A stretch of DNA of 23,160 bases from the IMG/VR virus record IMGVR_UViG_3300037153_000431, positions 1 through 23,160 of that record. One strand, written 5' to 3'. The stretch's first letter is position 1. Each line of letters begins with the position of its first letter. The notes under the pieces were generated by a model, which ran no database searches, was not told the origin of the DNA, and worked only from the letters and a program-made list of their open reading frames with translations. Shown piece after piece: positions 6,838 to 14,733 of the stretch. Source of the DNA: a virus. A program made the position numbers and the translations under genes.

Positions 6838-7917
6838 TCAGGTCACTCCTTTGCCCCACTGGCGGTAAGCGCTCGCGCCCTTCATGCCGCGCGGCGCCGG
6901 ATTAAAGCCTGGGCTGGGCGAGCCGCCCTCACCTTTGACGCCCTTGGCCGCGCTGGTCTTGGCCTTGCGGGCCTTACCGCCAGCGCCACCTCCCGTGGCG
7001 TTGGTGACGGGAGTCTTCACCGCTCCGCCCTTGTTAAAGGTGGTGGTAGTCCCGGGCGCCGGCCGCTGGAGGAAGGAGCTGGCCAACTTGGGCTGCGGCA
7101 CGGTGAGCGGCTGCGCCGGCACTTGGTCGACACCGGACAGCGTCGGCGTGCCTCTTTGCGCTGGCATCGGACCGCGCCCTGGCGCGACCGTGCCGAGGAG
7201 CCCCGCGAGCCCCTGGCCCTGTGCCGTGCCCGGGCTCGCACCCGAGCCCATGCCGCCAGCGCCGCCGAACTGCAGCTTCTTGACCCCACCGCCGGCCTTG
7301 TGCGCGGAAACCTTGTCACCGCTCTCCGAGGTGGGCGAGTGCGGGTAGCCGGGGTAGCCCTTGCCCTTGCTGTCCTTCAGAAAGCCACCATTGGCCGCCT
7401 TCTTCACGCTACCGCCGGCTTTCATGCCGGGAGGGCGTACCGGAGGCCCAGGGGGAGGGCCCATCGGCATCGGCGGGCGTACCGGAGGCGCCGGCATCGG
7501 GCCTCCAGCAATCGGTGGGCGTACCGGAGCCGGTCCTCCAGGCCCCATCGGCCCGGGACCGGCTCCCACCGGCACCGGGACGGGACGGGGTACCGGCACC
7601 GGAACGGGTCCACTGGGCTGGCCACCAGCGCCACCGCCACCACCCGTGCCACCTCTGCCGCCAGCGTGTGATATAATGATGTTGGTGGTCGAGTGTGGCC
7701 GCCGCTTCCGCACGCTGCCGCCAGCCGCCATTCGGTCGGGGCGCGACCTCCCCTTGCCGCCAGAGATCGTGTACTCCCTCTGGGTGCCAGCCCCCGAGGG
7801 GTACGAAGTCTTGAGGTACATCGAAGACGAGCCGTGGCTCTTGCCGGCCTTGCCGGTGAGGCGCGAGAGGCGGGCCTTCTGCGAAGACTTGGCTTGACCT
7901 GCATACGGGTGCGCCAT
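6838..7917 (-). CDS. Low-complexity Gly/Pro-rich protein with GGSVKK motifs
   Basis: The product is 359 residues and largely disordered. After a basic N-terminus comes MAAGGSVRKR (about 63-72), a Gly-rich stretch, a PVPVPVPRPVPVPV tract (104-117) and proline/glycine repeats of the type PVRPPxxGPMP. Three more copies of the basic motif follow: MKAGGSVKKAANGG (about 165-178), HKAGGGVKKLQFGG (206-219) and NKGGAVKTP. The motif is shared with the proteins at 1442-2566 and 2563-2790. ATG with GGAGG upstream. It lies directly downstream of the portal gene. A role in assembly, DNA binding or as a virion linker is inferred, not known. Confidence 0.75.
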   Translation of the reverse strand: MAHPYAGQAKSSQKARLSRLTGKAGKSHGSSSMYLKTSYPSGAGTQREYTISGGKGRSRPDRMAAGGSVRKRRPHSTTNIIISHAGGRGGTGGGGGAGGQPSGPVPVPVPRPVPVPVGAGPGPMGPGGPAPVRPPIAGGPMPAPPVRPPMPMGPPPGPPVRPPGMKAGGSVKKAANGGFLKDSKGKGYPGYPHSPTSESGDKVSAHKAGGGVKKLQFGGAGGMGSGASPGTAQGQGLAGLLGTVAPGRGPMPAQRGTPTLSGVDQVPAQPLTVPQPKLASSFLQRPAPGTTTTFNKGGAVKTPVTNATGGGAGGKARKAKTSAAKGVKGEGGSPSPGFNPAPRGMKGASAYRQWGKGVT

Positions 7918-7939
7918 CTGCGCCTCCTGTGATTCGCGC

Positions 7940-10216
7940 CTAGATTATCCTCTGACCGGGCATTCCTGGCCAGACTTGAGCGACGGGAGCGGATGTCGGG
8001 TGAACCAAGGTGGATTGCGCCAGCTCCATGCGCTTCTGACTTAGCTTGGCGCCCTCGATCCGCTCGCGCGACTGCCGCTCCGCCGCGTTGTCCTGGATGG
8101 TCGCGCTCTCGACCAGCGCCTTGAGCTGCAGCTCCAGCTGTTGCAGCGCGGCTTTCCTGACGCTGTCGCGCTCGTCGGCCGCCATCTTCGACGCCTTCTG
8201 CTGCAGCTCGGCGATCTTGCCGGCGGTCTTGGGGTCTTGCTGAGACTGGGGCGGAGCGAACAGCTCATCGATGTTGCCCAGGCCGACCATGGTGGAAACC
8301 CTACGCACGACAGCATGAAGATCGAACATGCTCGGGTTGAGCTGCACCAGCTGGACGAGGGCGACAGCCTTCATCACTCTTATAGTGTGTGACGGGGTAT
8401 TCGGGTCGGCCTGCGGCGTCAGGTTACAGTCGTTGAGCGCGCGTATCAGGTCCTCGCGCTGCCACTGCCAGATCGCGCCGTCGCGCTGGTCCGCACACAG
8501 GAGAGCGTCGGGGTCCTCTTTGAAGAGTTCACGTAGCAGCCCGAACTCCTCGGACTGCGAGATGTGCATCCCCTTATGAACGCTATCGAGTACCTTCACC
8601 GCCTGATCAAGCATCGCGATGGTCGTGCCAACGGGCACGTCCTGCCGGCCTTCGCCGACCATCAGCTCGGGTGTACCCCCGACGCGGCGCGCCTCCTCCT
8701 CGATGTGCTGAGTGACCTGGACAAGCCCCGCCGTCACGTCCTTGTACGGCAGGTCCAAGATGTGGTTGCCGATCGGCTGGCCGCCGGTCTGCACTCTTAC
8801 GCCAGCCCCGAGACCGACCCGGAACGTCATGGTGTCCTGCCGCCCGACAGTCTCTGAGTAGAGGAAGCCCGGCCAGGACGCGAAACCAGCGCTGTCCAGG
8901 GCAAGCCGCCACGCAGTGGTGATCGCGGCGGTCGCGTTGCCCATAATGTGTAAGAGCCCGATGCCGTAGAAGCCGAGCCCGTCCACGAACGGGTACTTCA
9001 CGATCGGCATGTGCTTGATGTAGCGGTCGTCGTCCTCGGCCCAGTTCCTTCGTATCTCCAGAACGGTCTGAGAGTCCTTGTCGATGCTGACGCGGTAGGG
9101 CAGGGGGAGACCAGTGATCTTGCCCTTCTCGGTGTGCTCGAAGCCGGCGATGTCCAGCTCGCAGTACGTCTCGTAGACGATGTGCTTGTAATCCTGCGGA
9201 CGCTGGCTCCAGGCTGCGATCCCCGCCACGTCATGCTCAGCCTGCTCCATGGCGTCGGGGCTCGGGCCGACCGGATTGGTCAGGTCGACATCGACATACG
9301 TGCCGGCGAGCTGCATGCGCCGCATCACGCTCTGTCGCATCTCGATACGATGCGTGACGCGCCCGCATTCGTGCAGCGAGACCTCGTTGTCCGACACTAT
9401 AATATCTGCAGCGTCGACCGAGCGTGACACCGGTCTTCGTCGGATGGGACAGCGGTAGACCTTCTTGAAGCCGCAGCCGCCATAGCCTTGCATGAAGAAC
9501 ATTCTGGTCGTGTCGGGGTAGTACTCTTTGTCCACCTCGGTCAGGTACCTGTTGAAGAGCATCTCCAGGGCATCGGCCTGGATGTCCCGATCGTCACCGC
9601 GCTGCTCGCGCGGGACCTGCATCTGCTGCTCCATGAAGTCGCGATGGGGCGTCTTCGGCATGCTGTCGTTGCGCATCTTCACCGGGCCGCCGGCCGGGAG
9701 CAGCTCCCCTCTGGCGTTGGCCTGGAAGCGCAACACCGCGTCCAGCATGATCGGGGTTCGTATGGTGGCCTGCCCTTCCACCGCCGTATCGGCGTCGGCG
9801 GAGGGCGATCTCGGGTTCTCGATCTTCAGGGCAAGGTGCTTGATGCCGGCGGCACGCCGCTCCAGCCACTCAAGGCGTGTTTGCAGGTCGCTGTCGATGC
9901 CGTTGAGCAGTTCGTCGCATATGCGTGCCAGCTCGATCTCGTCAACGAACTCGGCGAGGTTGGCGTCGTGCTCCTTGGCGGCGACCTTGGGCTCGCGCAC
10001 GAAGGGCTTGCCGTCCAGACGGATGATCAGTGCGCCGTCGGCGCGCTCGATCCCCACCTGTTCGACCGGCTTGTCGGCATCCTCCTGGATGACCACCGTC
10101 AGGTCATCTTCCGCCCCCTCCTGGCCGCCGCTGTCGACCTCAAGGTTGCGGGCGAGATTACGGTAGTAGTCGCTCTCGTTGATGTAGTGGTCGGTCTGGG
10201 CGACACCGTCTGCCAT
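7940..10216 (-). CDS. Portal protein (P22/podovirus type)
   Basis: The product is 758 residues, a usual length for P22-class portals. It forms the dodecameric ring at one capsid vertex through which DNA is packaged and ejected. Visible landmarks are TIRTPIMLDAVLRFQANARGEL (about 151-172), MFFMQGYGGCGFKKVYRCP (about 239-257), DIIVSDNEVSLHECGRVTHR (about 271-290), a central KYPFVDGLGFYGIGLLHIMGN segment lining the channel region, and a C-terminal coiled coil of about 100 residues. The ATG at 10216 was chosen; the upstream frame extends to 10321 but overlaps the preceding gene and looks non-coding. The Shine-Dalgarno is weak (AGGA). It lies between tail-fibre genes and scaffold on the head operon. 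Confidence 0.85.
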   Translation of the reverse strand: MADGVAQTDHYINESDYYRNLARNLEVDSGGQEGAEDDLTVVIQEDADKPVEQVGIERADGALIIRLDGKPFVREPKVAAKEHDANLAEFVDEIELARICDELLNGIDSDLQTRLEWLERRAAGIKHLALKIENPRSPSADADTAVEGQATIRTPIMLDAVLRFQANARGELLPAGGPVKMRNDSMPKTPHRDFMEQQMQVPREQRGDDRDIQADALEMLFNRYLTEVDKEYYPDTTRMFFMQGYGGCGFKKVYRCPIRRRPVSRSVDAADIIVSDNEVSLHECGRVTHRIEMRQSVMRRMQLAGTYVDVDLTNPVGPSPDAMEQAEHDVAGIAAWSQRPQDYKHIVYETYCELDIAGFEHTEKGKITGLPLPYRVSIDKDSQTVLEIRRNWAEDDDRYIKHMPIVKYPFVDGLGFYGIGLLHIMGNATAAITTAWRLALDSAGFASWPGFLYSETVGRQDTMTFRVGLGAGVRVQTGGQPIGNHILDLPYKDVTAGLVQVTQHIEEEARRVGGTPELMVGEGRQDVPVGTTIAMLDQAVKVLDSVHKGMHISQSEEFGLLRELFKEDPDALLCADQRDGAIWQWQREDLIRALNDCNLTPQADPNTPSHTIRVMKAVALVQLVQLNPSMFDLHAVVRRVSTMVGLGNIDELFAPPQSQQDPKTAGKIAELQQKASKMAADERDSVRKAALQQLELQLKALVESATIQDNAAERQSRERIEGAKLSQKRMELAQSTLVHPTSAPVAQVWPGMPGQRII

Positions 10217-10224
10217 TCTGTGTC

Positions 10225-10539
10225 CTACGGAATGGGTGGTGGTGGCGTGGCTGCGCGCCGCGCCTGTTGGTTCGCCAATATGGTGGCCACGGCAGTGATG
10301 GCGGTATCGGCCCAGGCCCATGGCATCGGGCCGCCGCCGACGGTGTTGCCACCGTTGTTGTAAGCGTGTCTCACCCCTTGGGTGTATATCTGCTCGGTCA
10401 CCCCAGCGGGCAGAGCCGGCGCCGGCTGCCCGTAATCGGTGGCGAAGTTGGCGAGCGTATCGCCGTAGGTGTTGTCTTTGGTAGGATTGTCGGGGCGGAC
10501 GTAGATATAGCCGTCGGGATGGTGGTGGAACTCGCCCAT
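10225..10539 (-). CDS. Conserved small phage protein upstream of portal
   Basis: The product is 104 residues. N-terminal HHHPDGYIYVRPDNPTKDN, a central LANFATDYGQPAPALPAGVTEQIYTQGVRHAY, then a Gly/Pro-rich segment and an alanine-rich helical end. ATG at 10539 with GAGG upstream; it begins inside the stop region of the tail-collar gene (overlap with 10548 is absent, spacing 8 bases). I have seen proteins of this pattern in phage structural regions but know no function. A tail-associated role is inferred from position. Confidence 0.65.
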   Translation of the reverse strand: MGEFHHHPDGYIYVRPDNPTKDNTYGDTLANFATDYGQPAPALPAGVTEQIYTQGVRHAYNNGGNTVGGGPMPWAWADTAITAVATILANQQARRAATPPPPIP

Positions 10540-10547
10540 GGGTGCCT

Positions 10548-11471
10548 CTAGAGCTTCATCATCAGGGCCACGAAGGTCGTCGGCTGCATGTTGTTCATCG
10601 GCTGAGAGAGGCCAGCATATTCCACACCGCACGAGGCGAAGTGCGAACTGCCGGATGGCTCCCAGTTATTCTCGGCAACGGTGGCTAGCCCAATAAAGTT
10701 GCTGACCACACCAGAGGGGAGATGGGTGTGTTGCGCCATGGTGTTGTAGTCCTGGCTCACGGTCTCGCCGCCGACCACAGCGCCAAGGGCGCGACTGGTC
10801 AGCCCGGTGCCGTTCCCCGCACCAGCTAGGGCACGGCCAGCCAGCTTCGGCGTCATCAGCCGGCGGTGGGCATCAAAGTCGGCATCCGCCGAAGCGCCAC
10901 GCGTGACGGTAACGCCCGCGCTGTCCTGCAACACCAGAGCGGGGACGATGGCGCCATAGAGCAGCTTGAACAGCGCCCTGGTGTCGGCGTTGGCTCGATT
11001 GGTGGCGCCAGACGTAGCATCACCAATCGACCCGTCGATGGTCATGAGAATCCAGCCGGCGGGGACGAAGTTGTTTAAGGTCACGCGGATGTCGCCGGTC
11101 GTCCAGCCGGTGGCGGCCGAGCCGCCGAGCGAGAACCCGCCCTGGTCGGTGTATTCGAGTGAATCTCCGGGCAGTAGCGAGCACTTATAGAGCTGGACGG
11201 TGGTGGTACCGTCGGTGTGCTGCACCGTGACGTTGGTGGGCACTCCCGTGCCGGTGACGTTGTGGATATGGAGCGTCTTGATGTTGCGCTGGGTCGACGC
11301 CGGGGGTGTGCCGGCGACGCTGACGGTGGCCGCCGCACTGATCACGGTGTTGGCACGGCCGGGCGTGATCACCGCTGCGGCGGTATCAACCCAGGTGGTG
11401 TGGCAGTGGAGGGCACCGGCCGCGCTGGCGACGACCTGGAGCCGATCGTTGACCGAGGTAAGGAGGATCAT
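10548..11471 (-). CDS. Tail fibre / collar-domain protein
   Basis: The product is 307 residues. The N-terminal domain (about 1-115; NIKTLHIHNVTGTG, VQHTDGTTTVQLYK, SLEYTDQGGF) is a beta-rich domain repeated in the neighbouring 120-residue protein. The C-terminal part contains MAQHTHLPSGVV and ends LSQPMNNMQPTTFVALMMKL, the signature ending of phage tail-collar domains, which trimerise at the fibre tip. Expected to be on the virion surface and involved in adsorption. ATG overlaps the previous gene's TGA. Unusually, it lies between terminase and portal rather than with distal tail genes. Confidence 0.75.
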   Translation of the reverse strand: MILLTSVNDRLQVVASAAGALHCHTTWVDTAAAVITPGRANTVISAAATVSVAGTPPASTQRNIKTLHIHNVTGTGVPTNVTVQHTDGTTTVQLYKCSLLPGDSLEYTDQGGFSLGGSAATGWTTGDIRVTLNNFVPAGWILMTIDGSIGDATSGATNRANADTRALFKLLYGAIVPALVLQDSAGVTVTRGASADADFDAHRRLMTPKLAGRALAGAGNGTGLTSRALGAVVGGETVSQDYNTMAQHTHLPSGVVSNFIGLATVAENNWEPSGSSHFASCGVEYAGLSQPMNNMQPTTFVALMMKL

Positions 11472-11830
11472 ATCAATCCCGCCATGACCGGGAGGAAGCC
11501 GACTTCATCGACATATTCCAGGGTGTAACCGGCGGGCAGCGAGACCCGGTTCAGGAACACCGGGGTGGTGCCATCGGTGTGGATCACCCCGACATCGCTC
11601 GGGCCAGTGCCGCGATTACGGATATGCAGCGTCTTGAGGTTGCGCTGGATGCTGGCGGCGGGCGAGGGGACCACCGTCGTGGTGGTGGCAGTCGTAATCG
11701 TCGGGGTATTGGTCCTTCCGGGCTGCACTGCGCCCGAGACGTTGTCCATCCAGCTAGCGTGCACATCGATGGAGCCGGCATTGCCGGTGAACACCTGCAG
11801 AGCGTCGGTGGTGGAGGAAAGAATCAGCAT
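11468..11830 (-). CDS. Short paralogue of the tail-fibre N-terminal domain
   Basis: The product is 120 residues and corresponds to the first ~115 residues of the downstream collar protein. Matching landmarks are LQVFTGNAGSIDVHASW, GRTNTPTITTATTTT, IQRNLKTLHIRNRGTG, VIHTDGTTPVFLN and LEYVDEVGF. It stops where the fibre continues. The arrangement indicates tandem duplication of one beta domain, with one copy kept as a stand-alone protein. Possible roles are a fibre adaptor or a decoration protein on the tail or capsid. ATGA overlap to the next gene. Confidence 0.7.
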   Translation of the reverse strand: MLILSSTTDALQVFTGNAGSIDVHASWMDNVSGAVQPGRTNTPTITTATTTTVVPSPAASIQRNLKTLHIRNRGTGPSDVGVIHTDGTTPVFLNRVSLPAGYTLEYVDEVGFLPVMAGLI

Positions 11831-11867
11831 CGGCCAGCCCCGGTTGCTACCCCAGGAGGCCGGCAGT

Positions 11868-11893
11868 CTAGCGTAATCGCAGCGATTCGCTAG
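11868..11893. terminator. Bulged hairpin overlapping the stop of the DUF551-like gene
   Basis: CTAGCG-T-AATCG pairs with CGATT-CGCTAG around a CAG loop: 11 bp with a single-base bulge. It covers the TAG at 11890-11892 of the upstream gene. No T-run follows on the leftward strand, so it may be a partial (leaky) terminator or mRNA-stability element that lowers expression of the downstream fibre genes relative to terminase. Confidence 0.4.
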
Positions 11894-12210
11894 GAGCGTG
11901 CTTTGCCGTTGCGTGGCGAGGGTGGCGGGCAGGGCATCCAGGCGCGCGGCGGCTTGTGCGGCTTGCCGTCCGAGCTACGCCACTCGTGGAACTGGTTCTG
12001 CACCATCAGCACGACGCCCTCATCGCAGGTCGTGATCAGCAGGATGTCGGTTGGCGGCGGGATGTTCATCGGCCGCCACGCCGTGAGGGCGTATTCCTCC
12101 AACTTGGATTGCAGTTCCTTGATGTGGGTGAGCTGCAAGTGATCCCAGACCCGTTCCGACCAGTGCAGCAGAAAGTCAGCTTCATCAGTATCACGAATAT
12201 CGGCAATCAT
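11890..12210 (-). CDS. DUF551-like small protein
   Basis: The product is 106 residues from the ATG at 12210 (a GTG one codon earlier is possible); GAGGAA lies upstream. The first ~40 residues are helical. Residues about 45-98 follow the layout WRPMNIPPP...LLITTCDEGVVLM...FHEWRSSDG...AWMPCPPPS, which resembles the DUF551 domain of phage and prophage proteins (W-P-s--LP ... V-V ... W--P-P). Function of that domain is unknown to me. It lies eight bases after terminase and is co-transcribed with it. Confidence 0.6.
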   Translation of the reverse strand: MIADIRDTDEADFLLHWSERVWDHLQLTHIKELQSKLEEYALTAWRPMNIPPPTDILLITTCDEGVVLMVQNQFHEWRSSDGKPHKPPRAWMPCPPPSPRNGKARS

Positions 12211-12220
12211 CACTCGTTCC

Positions 12221-13924
12221 TCAACGCAACCCTGTTGGTATGGTCAATCCGCCGCCGAAGGCGGGGTACATGGGGGCCGGTGCCGGCCGATACTTCTTCT
12301 CCTCGATGTCATCCAGCTCGTCCTCATCGGGGAGGGTCGCGAGCCCGAGCGCGCGCATGTGGGCGAGCGCCTGGGTCATGGCATCCGCAAGATCATCGTG
12401 GGTGCCCTTGGGCATATCGGCGAGTTCGTTGATCACGCGATCGGCCCAGTCCTTGAACAGGAAGTCGCCCATCCCCGTTGCTTCGGCCGGGGCGTAGATC
12501 ATTCCACACTCAAACAGGTTCTGCTGGGCGTAGGCGCGCGCGACGTGGTCGCCTTCCGGTGTAACGAGCGTCACGCCGAAGTCAGCGCGGTCGGCGGTCT
12601 TTGGGTTGTGGCTGAGCGTGTCGCTGATCACCCGCCCGCGACGGCGCAGCTCCTGCGCCACCGGGTGGCCAGAGGCCTTGTCCTCGATCAGCACCCGGTC
12701 GATCTTGAACTTCTTGGCGGTCTCCTCGATCTTCTTGACCAGCTCGTACAGCTCCAGGCGCTCGGCCCAGGCCCACATAAGGATTAGTCGTCGGTTCTCC
12801 CAGATGTCGCGGCAAACCCCGAGCACCACGCCCGCCGTAGGGTCGTTCTGCTTCTTCTCGGTCTGCGCGGTGTCCAAAGAGAGCACCGTGTAGGACATGA
12901 TGGGAAACTTGGGCCAGGGCACGCCGAACTTGCCGCATTCGGCTTCGGTGTAGGGCCGCCACCAGTTGCGCTGGATTATCCCTCCGCCTCGGGGGGAGGG
13001 GCGCTGCTGGTACTGCCCGGCGTAGGCGAAGCTTCCTTTCTCGCGCTCGATGTTGGCGACGGCTTCGGGCGAGAAGCGCTCTGGCCACGCGAGGTCGCCG
13101 TCCTCGGTGCGCGGGTCCTTCCAACCGAGGGGGTTGTAGGGCTCCCGTCCGGCTTCGAACTCCATCGGCACCATGAGGTGGCAGTAGAGCCAGCCCTGCT
13201 CAAGAATGAATCCAGAGATATCGCTCTGATGAACGCGCTGCATGATGATGATGATGGCAGACTCGTCAAGGTTGTTAAGTCTGTCCGTGATTGTCTCTCT
13301 AAACCATCGCACCGTGTCAGTTCGAACCACGTCTGATTCACTCTTATGAACATCGTGAGGGTCATCGATGACCACGCGATCTCCACGCTCTCCGGTTCCG
13401 ATACCTTTGACCGACGACGCGAACTTCGACCCCGTCTTGTCGTTGGTGATCTTGATCTCACCTTCCTTCTCCAGGTTGAACCTTTCACCCCACAGCTCCT
13501 TGAACCTTTCACTCATGATCAGCTTGCGGAACTTGGTATTGTCACGCTCGGTCAGGCCCGACGAGTACGAGAAGCTCACGTAGCGCAGGTGCGGCATGTC
13601 CATGGCCGACCACTCCCACGCCGGCCAGAACACGTTGACCATGAGACTCTTCATGCTGCCTGGGGGCACGTTGATGAGGAGGCGCGTGATCTTCCCGAAG
13701 GTGACCGCTTCCAGGTGGTCGCAGATCGCGTACAGCAGCCAGCCTTCGACCAGCTTGGTTTCCGGCTCCAGGATGCTCCAGAAGTAGCGCACGAACTCGA
13801 TCAGCCCACCGGCTTTGGCCTGGGCTTTGCGGTTAGCGCGTTTGGCGATCTCAGCCTTGAGCGACTTGAGCGTCTCAAGCGCCTGCGCCTCAGTAATCGG
13901 AAAGCTGTTGGCAGCCTTGGTCAA
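12221..13924 (-). CDS. terL: Terminase large subunit
   Basis: The product is 567 residues. It is the ATP-driven packaging motor and headful or site-specific nuclease that docks on the portal. The ATPase part shows a Walker A-type loop INVPPGSMKS (84-93) and Walker B VVIDDPHD (184-191). The nuclease part has the RNase H-fold acids: SLDTAQ (D351), LIEDKASG (E414/D415) and THDDLADAM (D510/D511). Other family landmarks are GTGERGD (176-182) and YAGQYQQRPSP (301-311). The Walker A loop has SM in place of the usual GK or HGK spacing, which is known in this terminase branch. The ATG overlaps the upstream TGA (ATGA). Full length, no frameshift. Confidence 0.93.
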   Translation of the reverse strand: MTKAANSFPITEAQALETLKSLKAEIAKRANRKAQAKAGGLIEFVRYFWSILEPETKLVEGWLLYAICDHLEAVTFGKITRLLINVPPGSMKSLMVNVFWPAWEWSAMDMPHLRYVSFSYSSGLTERDNTKFRKLIMSERFKELWGERFNLEKEGEIKITNDKTGSKFASSVKGIGTGERGDRVVIDDPHDVHKSESDVVRTDTVRWFRETITDRLNNLDESAIIIIMQRVHQSDISGFILEQGWLYCHLMVPMEFEAGREPYNPLGWKDPRTEDGDLAWPERFSPEAVANIEREKGSFAYAGQYQQRPSPRGGGIIQRNWWRPYTEAECGKFGVPWPKFPIMSYTVLSLDTAQTEKKQNDPTAGVVLGVCRDIWENRRLILMWAWAERLELYELVKKIEETAKKFKIDRVLIEDKASGHPVAQELRRRGRVISDTLSHNPKTADRADFGVTLVTPEGDHVARAYAQQNLFECGMIYAPAEATGMGDFLFKDWADRVINELADMPKGTHDDLADAMTQALAHMRALGLATLPDEDELDDIEEKKYRPAPAPMYPAFGGGLTIPTGLR

Positions 13925-14217
13925 AGCGGCACGCTCCCGAGGTCACCGGGCGCCGGATGGTCCATCGGATACTCTTTCACAACGGGATCGGGCTCATGGT
14001 CGCGCGGCGAGCCGTCCGGGTGGCGCGTGATCGTCACATTGGCCCACATCGCCACCGTGCGCAGCGTGCGCAGGATGTAGGTCTTGTCGGGACCATCGGG
14101 CAGCTCGCGCTCCAGCGTCTTGGCGTAGTCCGCAGCGGCGCTGCGTACGATCACCATGCGATCCTTCTGATCTGCAGTCGGATTGAGATAGCCGAACGTA
14201 GTGTCGTGCAAGCTCAC
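13921..14217 (-). CDS. Small helical-hairpin protein resembling Acb2/Tad1-type nucleotide sponges
   Basis: The product is 98 residues. Residues about 16-67 read as two helices: RMVIVRSAAADYAKTLEREL, then PDGPDKTYILRTLRTV and AMWANVTITRHPDG. The ir.aA..yA..le...P......L..l..avMWAN..I.R layout is that of short phage proteins I associate with the Acb2/Tad1 hairpin family, some of which sequester cyclic nucleotides or cyclic ADP-ribose signals and block CBASS or Thoeris. A proline/aspartate-rich tail (about 68-98) follows. Start ATG; both ends overlap neighbours (ATGA with terminase). Family membership is remembered pattern; sponge activity is inference and many family members are untested. Confidence 0.5.
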   Translation of the reverse strand: MSLHDTTFGYLNPTADQKDRMVIVRSAAADYAKTLERELPDGPDKTYILRTLRTVAMWANVTITRHPDGSPRDHEPDPVVKEYPMDHPAPGDLGSVPL

Positions 14218-14432
14218 TTGTCTTTCTCCTCCAGCTCGTCGCGTGCGATCTGCCGCAGAGCGACCATTCTGATCCAGGCCGAAGTGGAGAGGCCGGACAT
14301 CGAGGCTCGGCGACCGAATGCCCGGTGCTCAGCATCGGTCACGCGCACCATAATCCCGGTGGTGCGTCGTCCGGGCAGGGGTGGCATTCCCTCTGGCCGC
14401 GAAAGTGTGCGTTTGGCCACTTGTACACTCAT
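14214..14432 (-). CDS. Ribbon-helix-helix DNA-binding regulator
   Basis: The product is 72 residues. A basic N-terminal arm precedes GIMVRVTDAEHRAFGRRASMSGLSTSAWIRMVALRQIA (about 26-64), which reads as a beta strand plus two helices: the ribbon-helix-helix layout of Arc/MetJ/CopG and of MobC-like proteins. It is the first gene of the leftward packaging operon and overlaps the next gene. A 7-bp inverted repeat overlaps its start and upstream region, so autoregulation, and control of the divergent rightward gene, is plausible. Confidence 0.65.
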   Translation of the reverse strand: MSVQVAKRTLSRPEGMPPLPGRRTTGIMVRVTDAEHRAFGRRASMSGLSTSAWIRMVALRQIARDELEEKDK

Positions 14433-14514
14433 GATTCGTTCCCGCGAGTGTATATCGTTTGTATAACGCTGCGCAACATGCTAACGCCGTTCCTGGCTGA
14501 GCTTAGGTGATTCG
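14424..14514. promoter_or_regulatory. Divergent control region with operator-like inverted repeat
   Basis: The region separates leftward gene 14214-14432 from rightward gene 14515. TACACTC (14424-14430) and GAGTGTA (14446-14452) form a perfect 7-bp inverted repeat with 15-base spacing, overlapping the regulator's start. The block is AT-richer than its surroundings. Leftward, TTGCGC and TATACA are spaced about 16 bases; rightward, TATAAC at 14462-14467 is a fair -10 with a poor -35. Promoter calls are by eye only. Confidence 0.45.
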
Positions 14515-14733
14515 ATGGACGACGGTGATCCTTGGAGTGAGGTCAGGCGGCTGGAGGCCGAGCTACAGTCGTGCCGGCGCGATGCGGCGCTGGTGATCCA
14601 CGCGCTCGACCGTTCCTGCCAGCTGATCGAGGCGCTGCTGGCGTGGTTACCGGATGGGCAGCCGCTGTCACCGGGGTTGAGCACGGCGCACGAGGCCTGG
14701 AAGCGGGCGATGGAGGCTGTTCGTGGCCGATGA
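14515..14733 (+). CDS. Small coiled-coil phage protein (paralogue of the next gene)
   Basis: The product is 72 residues: an N-terminal heptad-type helix (VRRLEAELQSCRRDAALVIHALDR), a hydrophobic LIEALLAWLPDG, and LSTAHEAWKRAMEAVRG at the C-terminus. The same order occurs in the next gene (LKAAHAKWNNAMKKLFG). ATG with AGGTG about 7 bases upstream. It is the first rightward gene and overlaps the next by 11 bases. Function unknown; a small regulatory or host-interaction role is possible. Confidence 0.65.
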   Translation: MDDGDPWSEVRRLEAELQSCRRDAALVIHALDRSCQLIEALLAWLPDGQPLSPGLSTAHEAWKRAMEAVRGR

